Source: Ruminococcus sp. UBA3855 | GTDB taxonomy: Bacteria > Bacillota > Clostridia > Oscillospirales > Ruminococcaceae | Direction of reading: 5' to 3' | DNA: 21,009 nt | NCBI GenBank assembly: GCA_002392545.1 | Contig: DGHF01000105.1 | Span: 1-21,009 of the forward strand | Shown here: positions 6,241 through 14,668 of the stretch, piece after piece | Layout: every line of letters begins with the position of its first letter | Position numbering within the stretch: position 1 is the stretch's first letter | Program-made: the position numbers and the translations under genes | Notes under the pieces: generated by a model | The model's input: only the letters and a program-made list of their open reading frames with translations | What the model was told of the DNA's origin: nothing | Databases searched by the model: none

Positions 6241-6855
6241 ATGCGTGAATATATCCGTTTTTCGAAACACAAGTCTGTCAATACGGTAATAGGCACATTG
6301 CTGGACATTCTAAGCTATGCCCTGACGACGTTATTTTGCATACTGCTGTTGAATATTTACGTATTTCACAATGTTTATGTGCAGGGAGATTCCATGCTTC
6401 CAAGGTTGCAGGACAAGGACAGGCTTCTTGTGAATGCACTGGACTGGACACCCTCGTGTGGAGATATTGTCATTATCAACGCAGACAGGGCAGGACTGCT
6501 GGACGAAAACGGCACACCCTACCAGACGGAAGGACTGCACAAGGTGATTGTGAAGCGTGTCATTGCCGTAGCAGGGCAGACATTGGACATGGATTTTGAA
6601 CATGGTTATGTCTATCGGAACGGTTCGTTGCTGGATGAACCATATACGAACACCAAGACCAATGCGCCTGTCATCGATGCAGCTTTCACGTATCCTATCA
6701 CGATACCGGAGGGGTATATTTATGTGATGGGAGACAATCGGGAAGTTTCAAAAGACAGCCGTTATGCAGATGTCGGGTTAGTTCCGCTTTCGGAAGTCGA
6801 AGGGTGTGTGATAGCAAGGACACAGCCGTTGCAGAAATTTGGTAGAGTAAACTGA
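6241..6855 (+). CDS. lepB: Type I signal peptidase (second copy)
   Basis: A 204-residue S26 peptidase paralogous to the upstream copy. A short basic N-terminus (about 18 residues) precedes a membrane helix at about 19-42. Catalytic residues are Ser51 in VQGDSMLPRL and Lys105 in IVKRVIAVAGQ, and box E reads YVMGDNREVSKDSR. Both copies share the segment YPITIPEGY before box E. AGGAGGGGG at 6229-6237 is a strong ribosome site. Both catalytic residues are intact in each copy, so both are probably active; they may differ in substrate preference or expression. Next is rbgA, 17 nt downstream, consistent with one operon. Confidence 0.93.
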   Translation: MREYIRFSKHKSVNTVIGTLLDILSYALTTLFCILLLNIYVFHNVYVQGDSMLPRLQDKDRLLVNALDWTPSCGDIVIINADRAGLLDENGTPYQTEGLHKVIVKRVIAVAGQTLDMDFEHGYVYRNGSLLDEPYTNTKTNAPVIDAAFTYPITIPEGYIYVMGDNREVSKDSRYADVGLVPLSEVEGCVIARTQPLQKFGRVN

Positions 6856-6872
6856 CGGAAAGGAGCGATAAA

Positions 6873-7748
6873 ATGCCTGAAATTCAGATTGGAAATATCC
6901 AATGGTTTCCGGGTCACATGACGAAAACCAAGCGCATGATTGAAGCGAATTTACCACTTGTAGATGGGGTAGTAGCCTTACTGGATGCACGGATTCCGTT
7001 CAGTAGCTGCAACCCTGATTTAGCGCAATTGACGGAGAGTAAGCCCTATATGGTAATGCTGAACAAAGCCGACATTGCCGACCCGAACATCACTGCCCAA
7101 TGGGTAAGATGGTATCAGAAGCAGGGAATTCCAGCCCTTTCAGCCGATTGTATCAGCGGAAAGGGGTTAAAGCAGTTTTTACCGGTTGTCAGAGAACAGC
7201 TATTGAAAGAACTGCTTGAAAAGCGGAAAAGTTCGGGCATGGTGGGAAGACCTGTCCGCCTGATGATAGTCGGAATCCCGAATGTGGGAAAGTCGTCGTT
7301 CATCAATAAAATGGCAGGGAGCAAACGTGCCAAAGTCGAAGACCGTCCGGGGGTAACACGTACCAAACAATGGGTGAAAATCGATGCACAGACGGAATTT
7401 TTAGATATGCCGGGGGTACTTGCCCCGAAATTAGACGACCAGCAGGTTGCATTGCGGTTAGCATTTACTGGTGCAATCCGTGACCAGATTCTTGACACGG
7501 AAGCCCTTTCTATGTTATTATTGGAGTATCTGCATGAAAATTATCCGCAGTCGCTCAAAGACCGTTACAAGCTGGAAACGGACGAAACCGCCGGAGACAA
7601 GCTCCTTGAATTGGTAGGGCGCAAAAGAGGAATGCTCCTTTCAGGTGGCATTGTCAACACAGAGAGAGCCTCTGCGACCGTCCTCGACGATTTCAGAGGG
7701 GCGAAGCTGGGGAAAATTACTCTGGAGCGACCACTGAAAGAAGGTTGA
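6873..7748 (+). CDS. rbgA: Ribosome biogenesis GTPase RbgA (YlqF)
   Basis: A 291-residue circularly permuted GTPase required for late assembly of the 50S subunit in Bacillus-type bacteria. The order of GTPase motifs shows the permutation. G4 comes first (MLNKAD, about residue 62), then G1 (GIPNVGKSS, about 133-141), then G3 (DMPGV, about 179). The N-terminal signature WFPGHMTKTKRMI is diagnostic of YlqF/RbgA. The C-terminal domain after about residue 190 contains KRGMLLSGGIVNTERAS. Ribosome site AAGGAG at about 6860-6865. It lies between the signal peptidases and rnhB, the expected clostridial order; rnhB starts 4 nt after the stop. Confidence 0.96.
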   Translation: MPEIQIGNIQWFPGHMTKTKRMIEANLPLVDGVVALLDARIPFSSCNPDLAQLTESKPYMVMLNKADIADPNITAQWVRWYQKQGIPALSADCISGKGLKQFLPVVREQLLKELLEKRKSSGMVGRPVRLMIVGIPNVGKSSFINKMAGSKRAKVEDRPGVTRTKQWVKIDAQTEFLDMPGVLAPKLDDQQVALRLAFTGAIRDQILDTEALSMLLLEYLHENYPQSLKDRYKLETDETAGDKLLELVGRKRGMLLSGGIVNTERASATVLDDFRGAKLGKITLERPLKEG

Positions 7749-7752
7749 TGTC

Positions 7753-8382
7753 ATGACAGAGGAAACCAAAAACCGCCGTCAGTTGATGCTGGACTATGAC
7801 ACTGCCATGAGGGAACAATTTGGAATCATCTGCGGAGTAGATGAAGCCGGAAGAGGACCTTTGGCAGGGGATGTTTATGCAGCAGCAGTGATTTTGCCTG
7901 AAAATCATGGAATCACAGGACTTGACGACAGCAAGAAGCTGACCGAAAAGAGCCGTGAAAAGCTTTACAAAGAAATCATGCAGAAAGCAACAGCCTGTTG
8001 TATCGCCACAGCATCCGTATCAGAAATTGAGGAGCTGAATATATTGCAGGCGAGTTTGTTGGCAATGCGCAGGGCAGTGAGCGGATTATCCGTGAAGCCG
8101 GAATATGTGCTGATTGACGGCAACCAATACCCGAAAACGGGCATTAAGGAAGAAACGGTTATCAAGGGAGATGCCATATCCGCCACAATTGCCGCCGCTT
8201 CCATCCTTGCCAAAGTTGCAAGGGATACTTACATGAAACAGCAGGCTTTACTATATCCGCAGTATGGATTTGACAGTAACAAAGGTTACGGCACGAAGGC
8301 GCATTATGATGCTCTGACACAATACGGAGCGTGCACCATTCACAGACCGTCATTTTTGAAAAAATTCTATGACAAAACATGA
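7753..8382 (+). CDS. rnhB: Ribonuclease HII
   Basis: A 209-residue endonuclease that cleaves the RNA strand of RNA-DNA hybrids and initiates removal of misincorporated ribonucleotides. The first metal ligands are Asp30 and Glu31 in ICGVDEAGRGPLAGDVYAAA. Other family motifs are LDDSKKLTEKSREKLY, YVLIDGNQYPK and KGDAISATIAAASILAKVAR. The C-terminus GYGTKAHYDAL is typical. AAGAAGG at 7738-7744 precedes ATG by 8 nt. The 3' end overlaps yraN by 14 nt, suggesting coupled translation. Length and motifs match the family. Confidence 0.97.
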   Translation: MTEETKNRRQLMLDYDTAMREQFGIICGVDEAGRGPLAGDVYAAAVILPENHGITGLDDSKKLTEKSREKLYKEIMQKATACCIATASVSEIEELNILQASLLAMRRAVSGLSVKPEYVLIDGNQYPKTGIKEETVIKGDAISATIAAASILAKVARDTYMKQQALLYPQYGFDSNKGYGTKAHYDALTQYGACTIHRPSFLKKFYDKT

Positions 8383-8767
8383 AAAAGGTGCATTAGGAGA
8401 GATTGCGGTTGCATATTATCTGGAGGCTTTAGGGTATGAGATATTATGCCGGAATTTCCGGATAAGGGGCGGAGAGATTGATATTATCGCCATAAAGGGC
8501 GAAACGCTTTGTTTTGTGGAAGTGAAAACCCGCCGACTTGGGACAGCAGTTTCCGGCGTGGAAGCGGTTGACAGGCGGAAGCAATTTCTGATAATCCGTG
8601 CATCTTATGCATATTGTGAGAAATACCAGATAATAGAAGAAAACTGGTATTTCCGTTATGACATTGCCGAGGTCACGACATGGAACGACCGAATTATTGA
8701 TATTGATTATCTTGAAAACGCTTTTGATGAAAGCGGATTTCATGATGATAGCCAAAAATTTTTTTGA
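8369..8767 (+). CDS. yraN: YraN / UPF0102 family putative endonuclease
   Basis: A 132-residue protein with the UPF0102 signature: GALGEIAVAYYLEALGYEIL near the N-terminus, then GGEIDIIAIKGETLCFVEVK. This is a PD-(D/E)xK nuclease-like core with E-D and ExK residues. The family is structurally nuclease-like, but a cellular role is not firmly established. The start at 8369 lies inside rnhB in another frame and has only a weak upstream ribosome site, so translation is probably coupled to rnhB. The C-terminal 35 residues are less conserved. Threonine synthase starts 20 nt downstream. Confidence 0.9.
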   Translation: MTKHEKGALGEIAVAYYLEALGYEILCRNFRIRGGEIDIIAIKGETLCFVEVKTRRLGTAVSGVEAVDRRKQFLIIRASYAYCEKYQIIEENWYFRYDIAEVTTWNDRIIDIDYLENAFDESGFHDDSQKFF

Positions 8768-8786
8768 ATCAGAAAGGATGATAGGA

Positions 8787-10286
8787 ATGTACTACAAAAG
8801 TACAAGAGACAGCAGTCTGAAAGTCACAAGTGCGCAGGCAATTGCGCAGGGAATTTCTGCGGACGGCGGTTTGTTCATTCCGTCCGAAATCCCGACCATT
8901 ACCACGGACGAACTGAAGGCTCTTGCCAATATGAGCTATGCAGAGCGTGCAAACGTGGTATTTGGAAAATTTCTGACCGATTTCACACCTGAAGAAATTG
9001 CACATTGCACATCAAGCGCATACAATACCAGCAATTTCGACACAGCGAACATTGCAGAACTGACAAAGCCTTTCGGGAATGCGGATATTCTGGAATTATG
9101 GCATGGACCAACATGTGCATTCAAGGACATGGCATTGCAGATTCTCCCCTACCTGCTGACAACCTCCCTCAAAAAGAACGGTGAAGACAAAAAAGTTGTG
9201 ATTTTGGTAGCAACTTCCGGCGACACAGGAAAGGCAGCATTAGAGGGCTTTAAGGACGTTGACGGCACAGAGATTATGGTATTCTATCCTGACCATGGTG
9301 TGTCAAGTATGCAAAAAAGACAGATGGCAACACAGGAAGGCGCAAATGTAAATGTTTGTGCAATCGAAGGAAATTTTGACGATTGTCAGAATGGTGTCAA
9401 GATGATTTTCACAGACAATGCCGTCAAGGAAAAGCTTGCAAATGCCGGAAAGATGTTTTCATCTGCAAACTCCATTAACTGGGGCAGACTTGCACCGCAG
9501 ATTGTGTATTATGTGTCTGCATATGTAGAAATGGCGAAGCGTGGAGAAATCAATTTCGGCGACACTATCAATGTTGTTGTACCGACTGGCAACTTTGGCA
9601 ACATCCTCGCAGCGTACTACGCAAAGAATATGGGTGTTCCGATTGGAAAGCTGATTTGTGCATCCAACATCAACAAAGTTCTGACAGACTTCATTGAAAC
9701 TGGTGTATATGACAGAAACCGTGAATTTTTTGCAACTGTTTCGCCGTCCATGGACATCCTGATTTCGAGCAATCTGGAAAGACTGCTTTACATCCTGACA
9801 GGCGGAGACGATGCACAGATTCGTGAATGGTTCGGCAAACTCTCCACAGAGGGCAGATATGAAGTCACCGACGAAATCAAAGCAAAATTGCAGTCTGACT
9901 TTGTGGGCGGATTCTGCGATGATTCCGAGACAAAGAAAACCATTCATGATTTCAAGGAACAGTATGACTACACTTGCGATACCCATACCGCAGTAGCAGT
10001 GAAAGTATATCTGGATTACATTGCAAAGACAGGCGACACCACCAAGACCCTGATTGCCTCCACAGCAAGCCCTTACAAATTCAGCGCAAGCGTATTAGAA
10101 GCAATTGAGGGCGCAAAGTCCGACAAGGACGAATATGAGCAGGTAGCACATCTGGCAGAGGTTTCCGGTATTCCTGTACCGCAGTCACTGGCAGAATTGA
10201 AAGACAAGGCAGTCCGTTTCTCCGAAGTCATCAGCAAAGAGAATATGGAATCTTATGTTCTGAAACAGCTTGGAATTCCGGAGTAA
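8787..10286 (+). CDS. thrC: Threonine synthase
   Basis: A 499-residue PLP enzyme that converts O-phosphohomoserine to threonine. I chose ATG 8787 (MYYKSTRDSSLKVTSAQAIA) because AGAAAGG at 8771-8777 is 9 nt upstream and the family's N-terminal domain begins with this YxSTR motif. Upstream in-frame starts at 8658 and 8778 run through yraN or clash with the ribosome site. The PLP lysine is Lys113 in HGPTCAFKDMAL. The phosphate-binding ATSGDTGKAALEGF and the VVPTGNFGNILAAYYAKNMG segment are present. Length and N-terminal domain match the E. coli/fungal-type branch. It is followed 5 nt later by a metallophosphoesterase. No leader attenuator or threonine-type regulatory element is visible upstream. 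Confidence 0.96.
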   Translation: MYYKSTRDSSLKVTSAQAIAQGISADGGLFIPSEIPTITTDELKALANMSYAERANVVFGKFLTDFTPEEIAHCTSSAYNTSNFDTANIAELTKPFGNADILELWHGPTCAFKDMALQILPYLLTTSLKKNGEDKKVVILVATSGDTGKAALEGFKDVDGTEIMVFYPDHGVSSMQKRQMATQEGANVNVCAIEGNFDDCQNGVKMIFTDNAVKEKLANAGKMFSSANSINWGRLAPQIVYYVSAYVEMAKRGEINFGDTINVVVPTGNFGNILAAYYAKNMGVPIGKLICASNINKVLTDFIETGVYDRNREFFATVSPSMDILISSNLERLLYILTGGDDAQIREWFGKLSTEGRYEVTDEIKAKLQSDFVGGFCDDSETKKTIHDFKEQYDYTCDTHTAVAVKVYLDYIAKTGDTTKTLIASTASPYKFSASVLEAIEGAKSDKDEYEQVAHLAEVSGIPVPQSLAELKDKAVRFSEVISKENMESYVLKQLGIPE

Positions 10287-10291
10287 TTCCA

Positions 10292-11017
10292 ATGGCGTTG
10301 TATGTATTAGGGGATACACACCTTTCATTTGGAGTTCCTGAAAAGCCGATGGACATTTTTCAGGGATGGGAAAATTATCAGGTACTGCTTGAAGAAAACT
10401 GGAAAAAGGTGATTTCGCCGGAAGACACCATTGTATTAGCCGGAGATATATCGTGGGGCATGAATCTGGAGCAGGCAAAAGCGGATTTCGCTTTCCTGCA
10501 CCAGCTTGCCGGAACGAAAATTATATTGAAGGGAAATCATGATTACTGGTGGAATTCCATGAAGAAAATGACAGATTTTTTCAAGGCGAACGGCTTTGAC
10601 AGTCTGCACATACTCCACAACAATTGTTATGCCTATGAAGGTTATGGGCTTTGTGGTACACGAGGATGGGTGAACATTGCCGGAGAGACAGATGCTCACG
10701 GCAGACCCATTGACCCTAAACAGAGCGGAAATGCCAAAGTTCTGGCGAGAGAACAGCAAAGATTGAGAGTTTCCCTGCAATCAGCAGTGAATCAGAATTT
10801 AAAGCCCATTGCATTCCTGCATTATCCGCCGTTATACCACAACAGCCGGAATCAATTGATGCTGGATGTCCTGCATGAATTCAAGGTGGAACACTGTTAT
10901 TACGGTCATCTGCATGGGAAATCCCATAAAAATGCAGTAACCGGAATGAGAGAGGGTATCTGTTATCATTTAATTTCTGGTGATTTTTTACAATTTATGC
11001 CTGAAAAAATCCTTTGA
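10292..11017 (+). CDS. Calcineurin-like metallophosphoesterase
   Basis: A 241-residue metallophosphoesterase with all five signature blocks: GDTH near the N-terminus (8-10), AGDISWGM, KGNHDYWW, FLHYPPLY and YYGHLHG. The bimetal-binding Asp, His and Asn residues are therefore intact. No signal peptide is visible, so it is probably cytosolic. Ribosome site GGAG at 10280-10283 overlaps the thrC end. Substrate cannot be told from sequence; related proteins include phosphodiesterases and phosphoprotein or nucleotide phosphatases. Its place directly after thrC suggests co-transcription but not a threonine-related role. Confidence 0.9.
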   Translation: MALYVLGDTHLSFGVPEKPMDIFQGWENYQVLLEENWKKVISPEDTIVLAGDISWGMNLEQAKADFAFLHQLAGTKIILKGNHDYWWNSMKKMTDFFKANGFDSLHILHNNCYAYEGYGLCGTRGWVNIAGETDAHGRPIDPKQSGNAKVLAREQQRLRVSLQSAVNQNLKPIAFLHYPPLYHNSRNQLMLDVLHEFKVEHCYYGHLHGKSHKNAVTGMREGICYHLISGDFLQFMPEKIL

Positions 11018-11060
11018 TTTGTCATAATTGGAGAAGTCTCACAGAAATTGAAAAAATATA

Positions 11061-11089
11061 TAGAAAAATTTTCGTAAATATGGTATAAT
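11061..11089 (+). promoter_or_regulatory. Extended -10 promoter for tig
   Basis: TATAAT at 11084-11089 with TG at 11081-11082 forms an extended -10. The best -35 at 17-nt spacing is the weak TAGAAA (11061-11066), so the extended -10 probably compensates. The start of tig is 83 nt downstream. Confidence 0.7.
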
Positions 11090-11128
11090 ATACTGTATGT
11101 GAAATGCACGGCGGATTGTCGTGTGAAT

Positions 11129-11144
11129 ATCCCGTCAGAGGGAT
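11129..11144 (+). other. Small hairpin in the tig 5' leader
   Basis: ATCCC (11129-11133) pairs with GGGAT (11140-11144) around a GTCAGA loop, 14 nt before the GGAGG ribosome site at 11158-11162. It could modulate translation, but is short and may be incidental. Confidence 0.35.
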
Positions 11145-11172
11145 GAAATTTCAGTCTGGAGGATTTAGAGAA

Positions 11173-12558
11173 ATGAGTTTGAAATCAACAACAAGAACAG
11201 AAGTTAATACCGTGGAAATGGTGTTTGAAGTAGGAGCAGAGGAATTTGAGCAAGCTGTTGAGCGTGCTTATCAGAAGAACAAGAAGAATATTTCTCTCCC
11301 GGGTTTCCGCAGAGGCAAGGTAAGCCGTAAGATGGCTGAAATGCGTATGGGCGCAGGGGTATTTTATGAAGATGCTATCAACGACCTGATTAACAGAGAA
11401 TTGCCGGAAGCATTGCGGAACGCTGACTTTGAACTGGTTGACCGTCCGTCAGTGGATGCTGAGAAGATTTCCAAGGAAGAGGGCGTTGTATTCAAGGCTA
11501 TCTGCATCACCAAGCCAGAAGTAAAGCTCGGCGATTACAAGGGTATCCATGCAACAAAGGCAGTCAAGGAAGTAACCGAAGCTGATGTGAATTCTCAGGT
11601 AGAAATGCTCCGTCAGAGAAATGCAAGACTGGTTTCCGTTGATGACAGACCCGCACAGATGGGCGACGAAGTCAACATTGACTTTGAAGGTTTCTTTGGT
11701 GAAGAAGCATTCGAAGGCGGTAAGGGCGAAGATTTCCCGCTCCGCTTAGGCAGTGGGCAGTTTATTCCGGGATTTGAAGAGCAGGTAGCTGGTAAGACTA
11801 TCGGCGAAGAATTCGACGTGACTGTAACATTCCCTGAAAATTATCAGATGGAAGACTATGCAGGCAAGGAAGCTGTTTTCAAGTGCAAGCTCAACGGCAT
11901 CACAGTTGAAGAACTGCCGGAAGTAGATGACGAATTTATTCAGGATTCCACAGAGTTCAAGACACTGGACGAGTTCAAGGAAGATGCCAAGAAGAAGCTG
12001 GAAGAATCCGCTGAACGTGATGCAGATGTTGCATTTGACAACGCAGTGATGAACGCACTGATTGCAATGGTAGATGTACCGATTCCGAATGTGATGTTTG
12101 AGCACAGAATTGACAATATTGTCAGCAACTTTGAGCAGTCTCTCCGTGAAAGCGGTCTGAGCCTTGACCTGTATCTCCAGTACACTGGTATGGATTTGTC
12201 CGATTTCCGTGAAACAAACCGTGACCGTGCAGAAAATGAAGTCAAGCTCCGTCTGGCACTGGAAAAGGTTGCAGACCTCGAAAACATTCAGATTTCTCAG
12301 GAAGAACTGAATGAAAATCTTCAGAAGATTGCAGAAGCAAATCACATGACTGTTGCACAGGTAGCAAACCGTATTCCGATGGCAGATTACATCATGGATT
12401 TGCGTGTCACCAAGGCAATTGACCTCGTAAAGGAAAATGTTGTTCCTGTTGAGGAAGCCCCCGCAGAAGAAGCAACAACCGAAGAAGCTCCGGCAGAAGA
12501 GGCAAAGGCTGAGGAAGCACCTGCTGAAGAAAATAAGACGGAAGAATCTGCTGAATAA
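11173..12558 (+). CDS. tig: Trigger factor (ribosome-associated chaperone / peptidyl-prolyl isomerase)
   Basis: A 461-residue chaperone that binds the ribosome exit tunnel and assists nascent chains. ATG 11173 was chosen because GGAGG lies at 11158-11162; the open frame extends further upstream but that segment has no family features. The ribosome-binding domain contains the signature GFRRGKVSRKMAE at about 44-56. The FKBP-like PPIase domain spans roughly 161-245 (GDEVNIDFEGFFG through KEAVFKCKLNGI). The substrate-binding C-domain follows to about 420. The last ~35 residues form a low-complexity acidic tail built from three EEAPAEE-like units. Trigger factors often end in acidic residues, but this tail is repetitive. 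Downstream are clpP and clpX, a widespread arrangement. Confidence 0.97.
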   Translation: MSLKSTTRTEVNTVEMVFEVGAEEFEQAVERAYQKNKKNISLPGFRRGKVSRKMAEMRMGAGVFYEDAINDLINRELPEALRNADFELVDRPSVDAEKISKEEGVVFKAICITKPEVKLGDYKGIHATKAVKEVTEADVNSQVEMLRQRNARLVSVDDRPAQMGDEVNIDFEGFFGEEAFEGGKGEDFPLRLGSGQFIPGFEEQVAGKTIGEEFDVTVTFPENYQMEDYAGKEAVFKCKLNGITVEELPEVDDEFIQDSTEFKTLDEFKEDAKKKLEESAERDADVAFDNAVMNALIAMVDVPIPNVMFEHRIDNIVSNFEQSLRESGLSLDLYLQYTGMDLSDFRETNRDRAENEVKLRLALEKVADLENIQISQEELNENLQKIAEANHMTVAQVANRIPMADYIMDLRVTKAIDLVKENVVPVEEAPAEEATTEEAPAEEAKAEEAPAEENKTEESAE

Positions 12559-12586
12559 TTCCAGCAGAGCAGAACCGGACATGACA

Positions 12587-12618
12587 GCGTGAGCGAACCA
12601 TTTTCAGTTCGCTCATGC
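12587..12618 (+). terminator. Hairpin between tig and clpP (possible attenuating terminator)
   Basis: GCGTGAGCGAAC (12587-12598) pairs with GTTCGCTCATGC (12607-12618), one G-T wobble, 8-nt loop. It is followed by TTTATGTG, only a weak T-run, so partial termination or mRNA processing between tig and clpP is more likely than a full stop. No clear promoter for clpP was seen in the remaining gap. Confidence 0.55.
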
Positions 12619-12649
12619 TTTATGTGATTACAGAAAGGATGGGTCGATA

Positions 12650-13249
12650 ATGGCAGAGAATACTTTAATCCCCTACGTTGTGGAGCAGAACAGCCGTGGC
12701 GAACGCTCCTATGATATTTATTCCAGATTGCTCAATGACCGCATTATCATGTTGCATGAGGATGTCAATTCCGCCTCTGCAAGCGTGATTGTGGCACAGC
12801 TTTTATATCTGGAAAGTCAAGACCCTGAAAAGGATATTTCATTATATATCAATAGTCCGGGGGGGTCAATTACTGCTGGTATGGCTATCTATGACACAAT
12901 GCAGTATATCAAGTGTGATGTTTCCACCATCTGCATGGGAATGGCAGCATCCATGGGGGCATTTCTCCTGACCGCCGGAACAAAGGGCAAGCGTTTTGCT
13001 TTGCCGAACAGTGAAATTATGATTCATCAGCCGTTGATTGGTGGCGGTGGGCTTTCCGGACAGTGCACAGACATCAAAATTCAGTCTGACCACCTTGTCA
13101 GAACACGTCAGAAAATGAATGAAATGCTTTCATTCCATACTGGTCAGCCGTTGGAAGTTATCGAGCGTGATACAGAGCGTGATAATTATATGACTGCGGA
13201 AGAAGCTCAGAAATATGGTCTGATTGATAAAGTGATTGTGAAGAGGTAA
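12650..13249 (+). CDS. clpP: ATP-dependent Clp protease proteolytic subunit
   Basis: A 199-residue serine protease that forms the double-heptamer chamber fed by ClpX or ClpC. The N-terminus LIPYVVEQNSRGERSYDIYS is typical. The triad is Ser101 in GMAASMGAFL, His126 in MIHQPLIGG and Asp178 in TERDNYMTAEEA. The handle loop after His126 (LIGGGGLSGQCTDIKI) is about three residues longer than the usual LGGAQGQATEIEI form and carries a Cys. Ribosome site AAAGGA is at about 12632-12637. Immediately followed by clpX (7-nt gap). No CtsR-type heptad repeat was seen upstream. Confidence 0.97.
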   Translation: MAENTLIPYVVEQNSRGERSYDIYSRLLNDRIIMLHEDVNSASASVIVAQLLYLESQDPEKDISLYINSPGGSITAGMAIYDTMQYIKCDVSTICMGMAASMGAFLLTAGTKGKRFALPNSEIMIHQPLIGGGGLSGQCTDIKIQSDHLVRTRQKMNEMLSFHTGQPLEVIERDTERDNYMTAEEAQKYGLIDKVIVKR

Positions 13250-13256
13250 CATAAGA

Positions 13257-14528
13257 ATGGAATTTAATTCTTTCAAAATCTGTAATTTCTGCGGTAAAGG
13301 CGAAGACAAGGTCATGAGCATGTTTTCCGCCGGAATGTACAACATCTGTGATGAATGTGTCTGCACCTGTTATGACATGATTTTCGGGCCGGGTGCAGGT
13401 CGTCACAAGGAAAAGCTACCGGAAGAGAAGAAAAAGAAAAAGCCGAGGACATTCAAGCTGTTGCGTCCGGCAGAAATCAAGTCAGTACTTGACCAGTATG
13501 TTGTCGGACAGGAGCAGGCGAAAATTTCTCTTTCAGTTTCCGTGTATAATCATTACAAAAGAATCATGAGTCAGGACGACGGCAAGGACGTAGAATTGCA
13601 GAAGAGCAATGTTCTTCTGCTTGGTCCTACCGGAGTTGGAAAGACATTTTTGGCGCAGACACTGGCGAAAATTCTGGATGTACCGTTTGCAATTGCTGAT
13701 GCAACAACCATTACAGAAGCCGGCTATGTCGGCGACGACGTAGAAAATGTATTACTCCGTCTGATTCAGGCGGCAGATTTCGACGTTGAAGCGGCGGAGC
13801 GTGGAATCATTTACATTGATGAAATTGATAAGATTGCAAGAAAATCAGAAAGCCCGTCCCTGACCCGTGACGTATCGGGCGAAGGTGTACAGCAGTCATT
13901 GTTGAAGATTGTGGAAGGAACGCTTTCCAACGTACCGCCACAGGGCGGAAGAAAGCACCCGAATCAGGAGTGTATCCAGATTAACACAAAGAATATTTTA
14001 TTCATTTGTGGTGGAGCGTTTGACGGACTGGAAAAATGTATTCAGAAAAGACTGCTTCCCTCTGGCATGGGATTTGGTGCAGAAATTGCCTCCAAGTCAG
14101 CCCAAGAAGATGTAAATATTTTCCAGAAGGCAATTCCGCAGGATTTAGTAAGTTTCGGGCTTGTTCCGGAGCTGGTAGGACGTTTGCCGGTTATCACCGC
14201 ATTGAACGCACTGGATGAAGATGCACTTGTCAAGATTCTGACCGAACCGAAAAATGCGCTGATTCGTCAGTATGTGAAGCTGTTCGGTTATGATGATGTG
14301 AAACTGGAAGTTGACGAACAGGCGTTGAAAGAAATTGCCAAAAAAGCTATTGCACAGAAAACCGGTGCAAGAGGGTTGCGTTCCATCATGGAAGGGATTC
14401 TGATGGATAGTATGTTTAACATTCCCACACATACCAACATCGGAAAAGTCACCATCACCAAAGAATGTGTCACTGACGGTGTACAGCCGATTCTCACCGA
14501 CCGCCGTAATAAAGTTGTCAATCTTTGA
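13257..14528 (+). CDS. clpX: ATP-dependent Clp protease ATP-binding subunit ClpX
   Basis: A 423-residue AAA+ unfoldase that delivers substrates to ClpP. The N-terminal zinc-binding domain has CNFCGK and CDECVCTC; two Cys pairs match the usual four ligands, and two extra Cys follow. Walker A is GPTGVGKT at 123-130, Walker B is IIYIDEIDKI, pore-1 loop is GYVGDD, and the RKH loop is in GGRKHP. The ClpP-docking loop reads SGMGFGAE, so the usual IGF tripeptide is MGF. A basic linker KKKKKPRTFKLL follows the zinc domain. The gene ends before a bidirectional terminator, closing the tig-clpP-clpX unit. Confidence 0.97.
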   Translation: MEFNSFKICNFCGKGEDKVMSMFSAGMYNICDECVCTCYDMIFGPGAGRHKEKLPEEKKKKKPRTFKLLRPAEIKSVLDQYVVGQEQAKISLSVSVYNHYKRIMSQDDGKDVELQKSNVLLLGPTGVGKTFLAQTLAKILDVPFAIADATTITEAGYVGDDVENVLLRLIQAADFDVEAAERGIIYIDEIDKIARKSESPSLTRDVSGEGVQQSLLKIVEGTLSNVPPQGGRKHPNQECIQINTKNILFICGGAFDGLEKCIQKRLLPSGMGFGAEIASKSAQEDVNIFQKAIPQDLVSFGLVPELVGRLPVITALNALDEDALVKILTEPKNALIRQYVKLFGYDDVKLEVDEQALKEIAKKAIAQKTGARGLRSIMEGILMDSMFNIPTHTNIGKVTITKECVTDGVQPILTDRRNKVVNL

Positions 14529-14535
14529 TTTGCAT

Positions 14536-14562
14536 AAAAGCCACACCGCCGTGTGGCTTTTT
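14536..14562. terminator. Intrinsic terminator after clpX
   Basis: AAAAGCCACAC (14536-14546) pairs with GTGTGGCTTTTT (14551-14562) around CGCC. The T-run gives plus-strand termination, and the A-run at the other side would work on the minus strand as well. Confidence 0.9.
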
Positions 14563-14591
14563 GTGACATATGCAAAACCGGAAATTTCCGC

Positions 14592-14620
14592 TTGCATTTT
14601 GTTTCGGAATGTAGTATAAT
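14592..14620 (+). promoter_or_regulatory. Sigma-A promoter for lon
   Basis: TTGCAT (14592-14597), 17-nt spacer, TATAAT (14615-14620). It lies 49 nt before the lon start and after the clpX terminator, so lon-ysxC-btpA form a separate unit. No CIRCE or CtsR-like repeat overlaps it. Confidence 0.88.
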
Positions 14621-14668
14621 ATAAGAACAGAAGACACCCTCTGACCGATAGAAAGGAAGGTATTCAGA

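Noticed and set aside
8658..8786. Upstream extension of threonine synthase
   Set aside because: The extension runs out of frame through yraN and lacks similarity to the family's N-terminus; AGAAAGG at 8771-8777 points to ATG 8787.
11746..12582. A 278-residue open frame on the minus strand opposite trigger factor
   Set aside because: It is exactly antisense to the tig coding region, has a Cys/Phe-rich composition typical of a shadow frame and no recognisable domain; tig is certain.
12559..14668. CtsR or CIRCE heat-shock operators near clpP, clpX or lon
   Set aside because: No tandem heptad repeat or CIRCE-type inverted repeat was found in the intergenic regions; only ordinary promoters and hairpins were seen.
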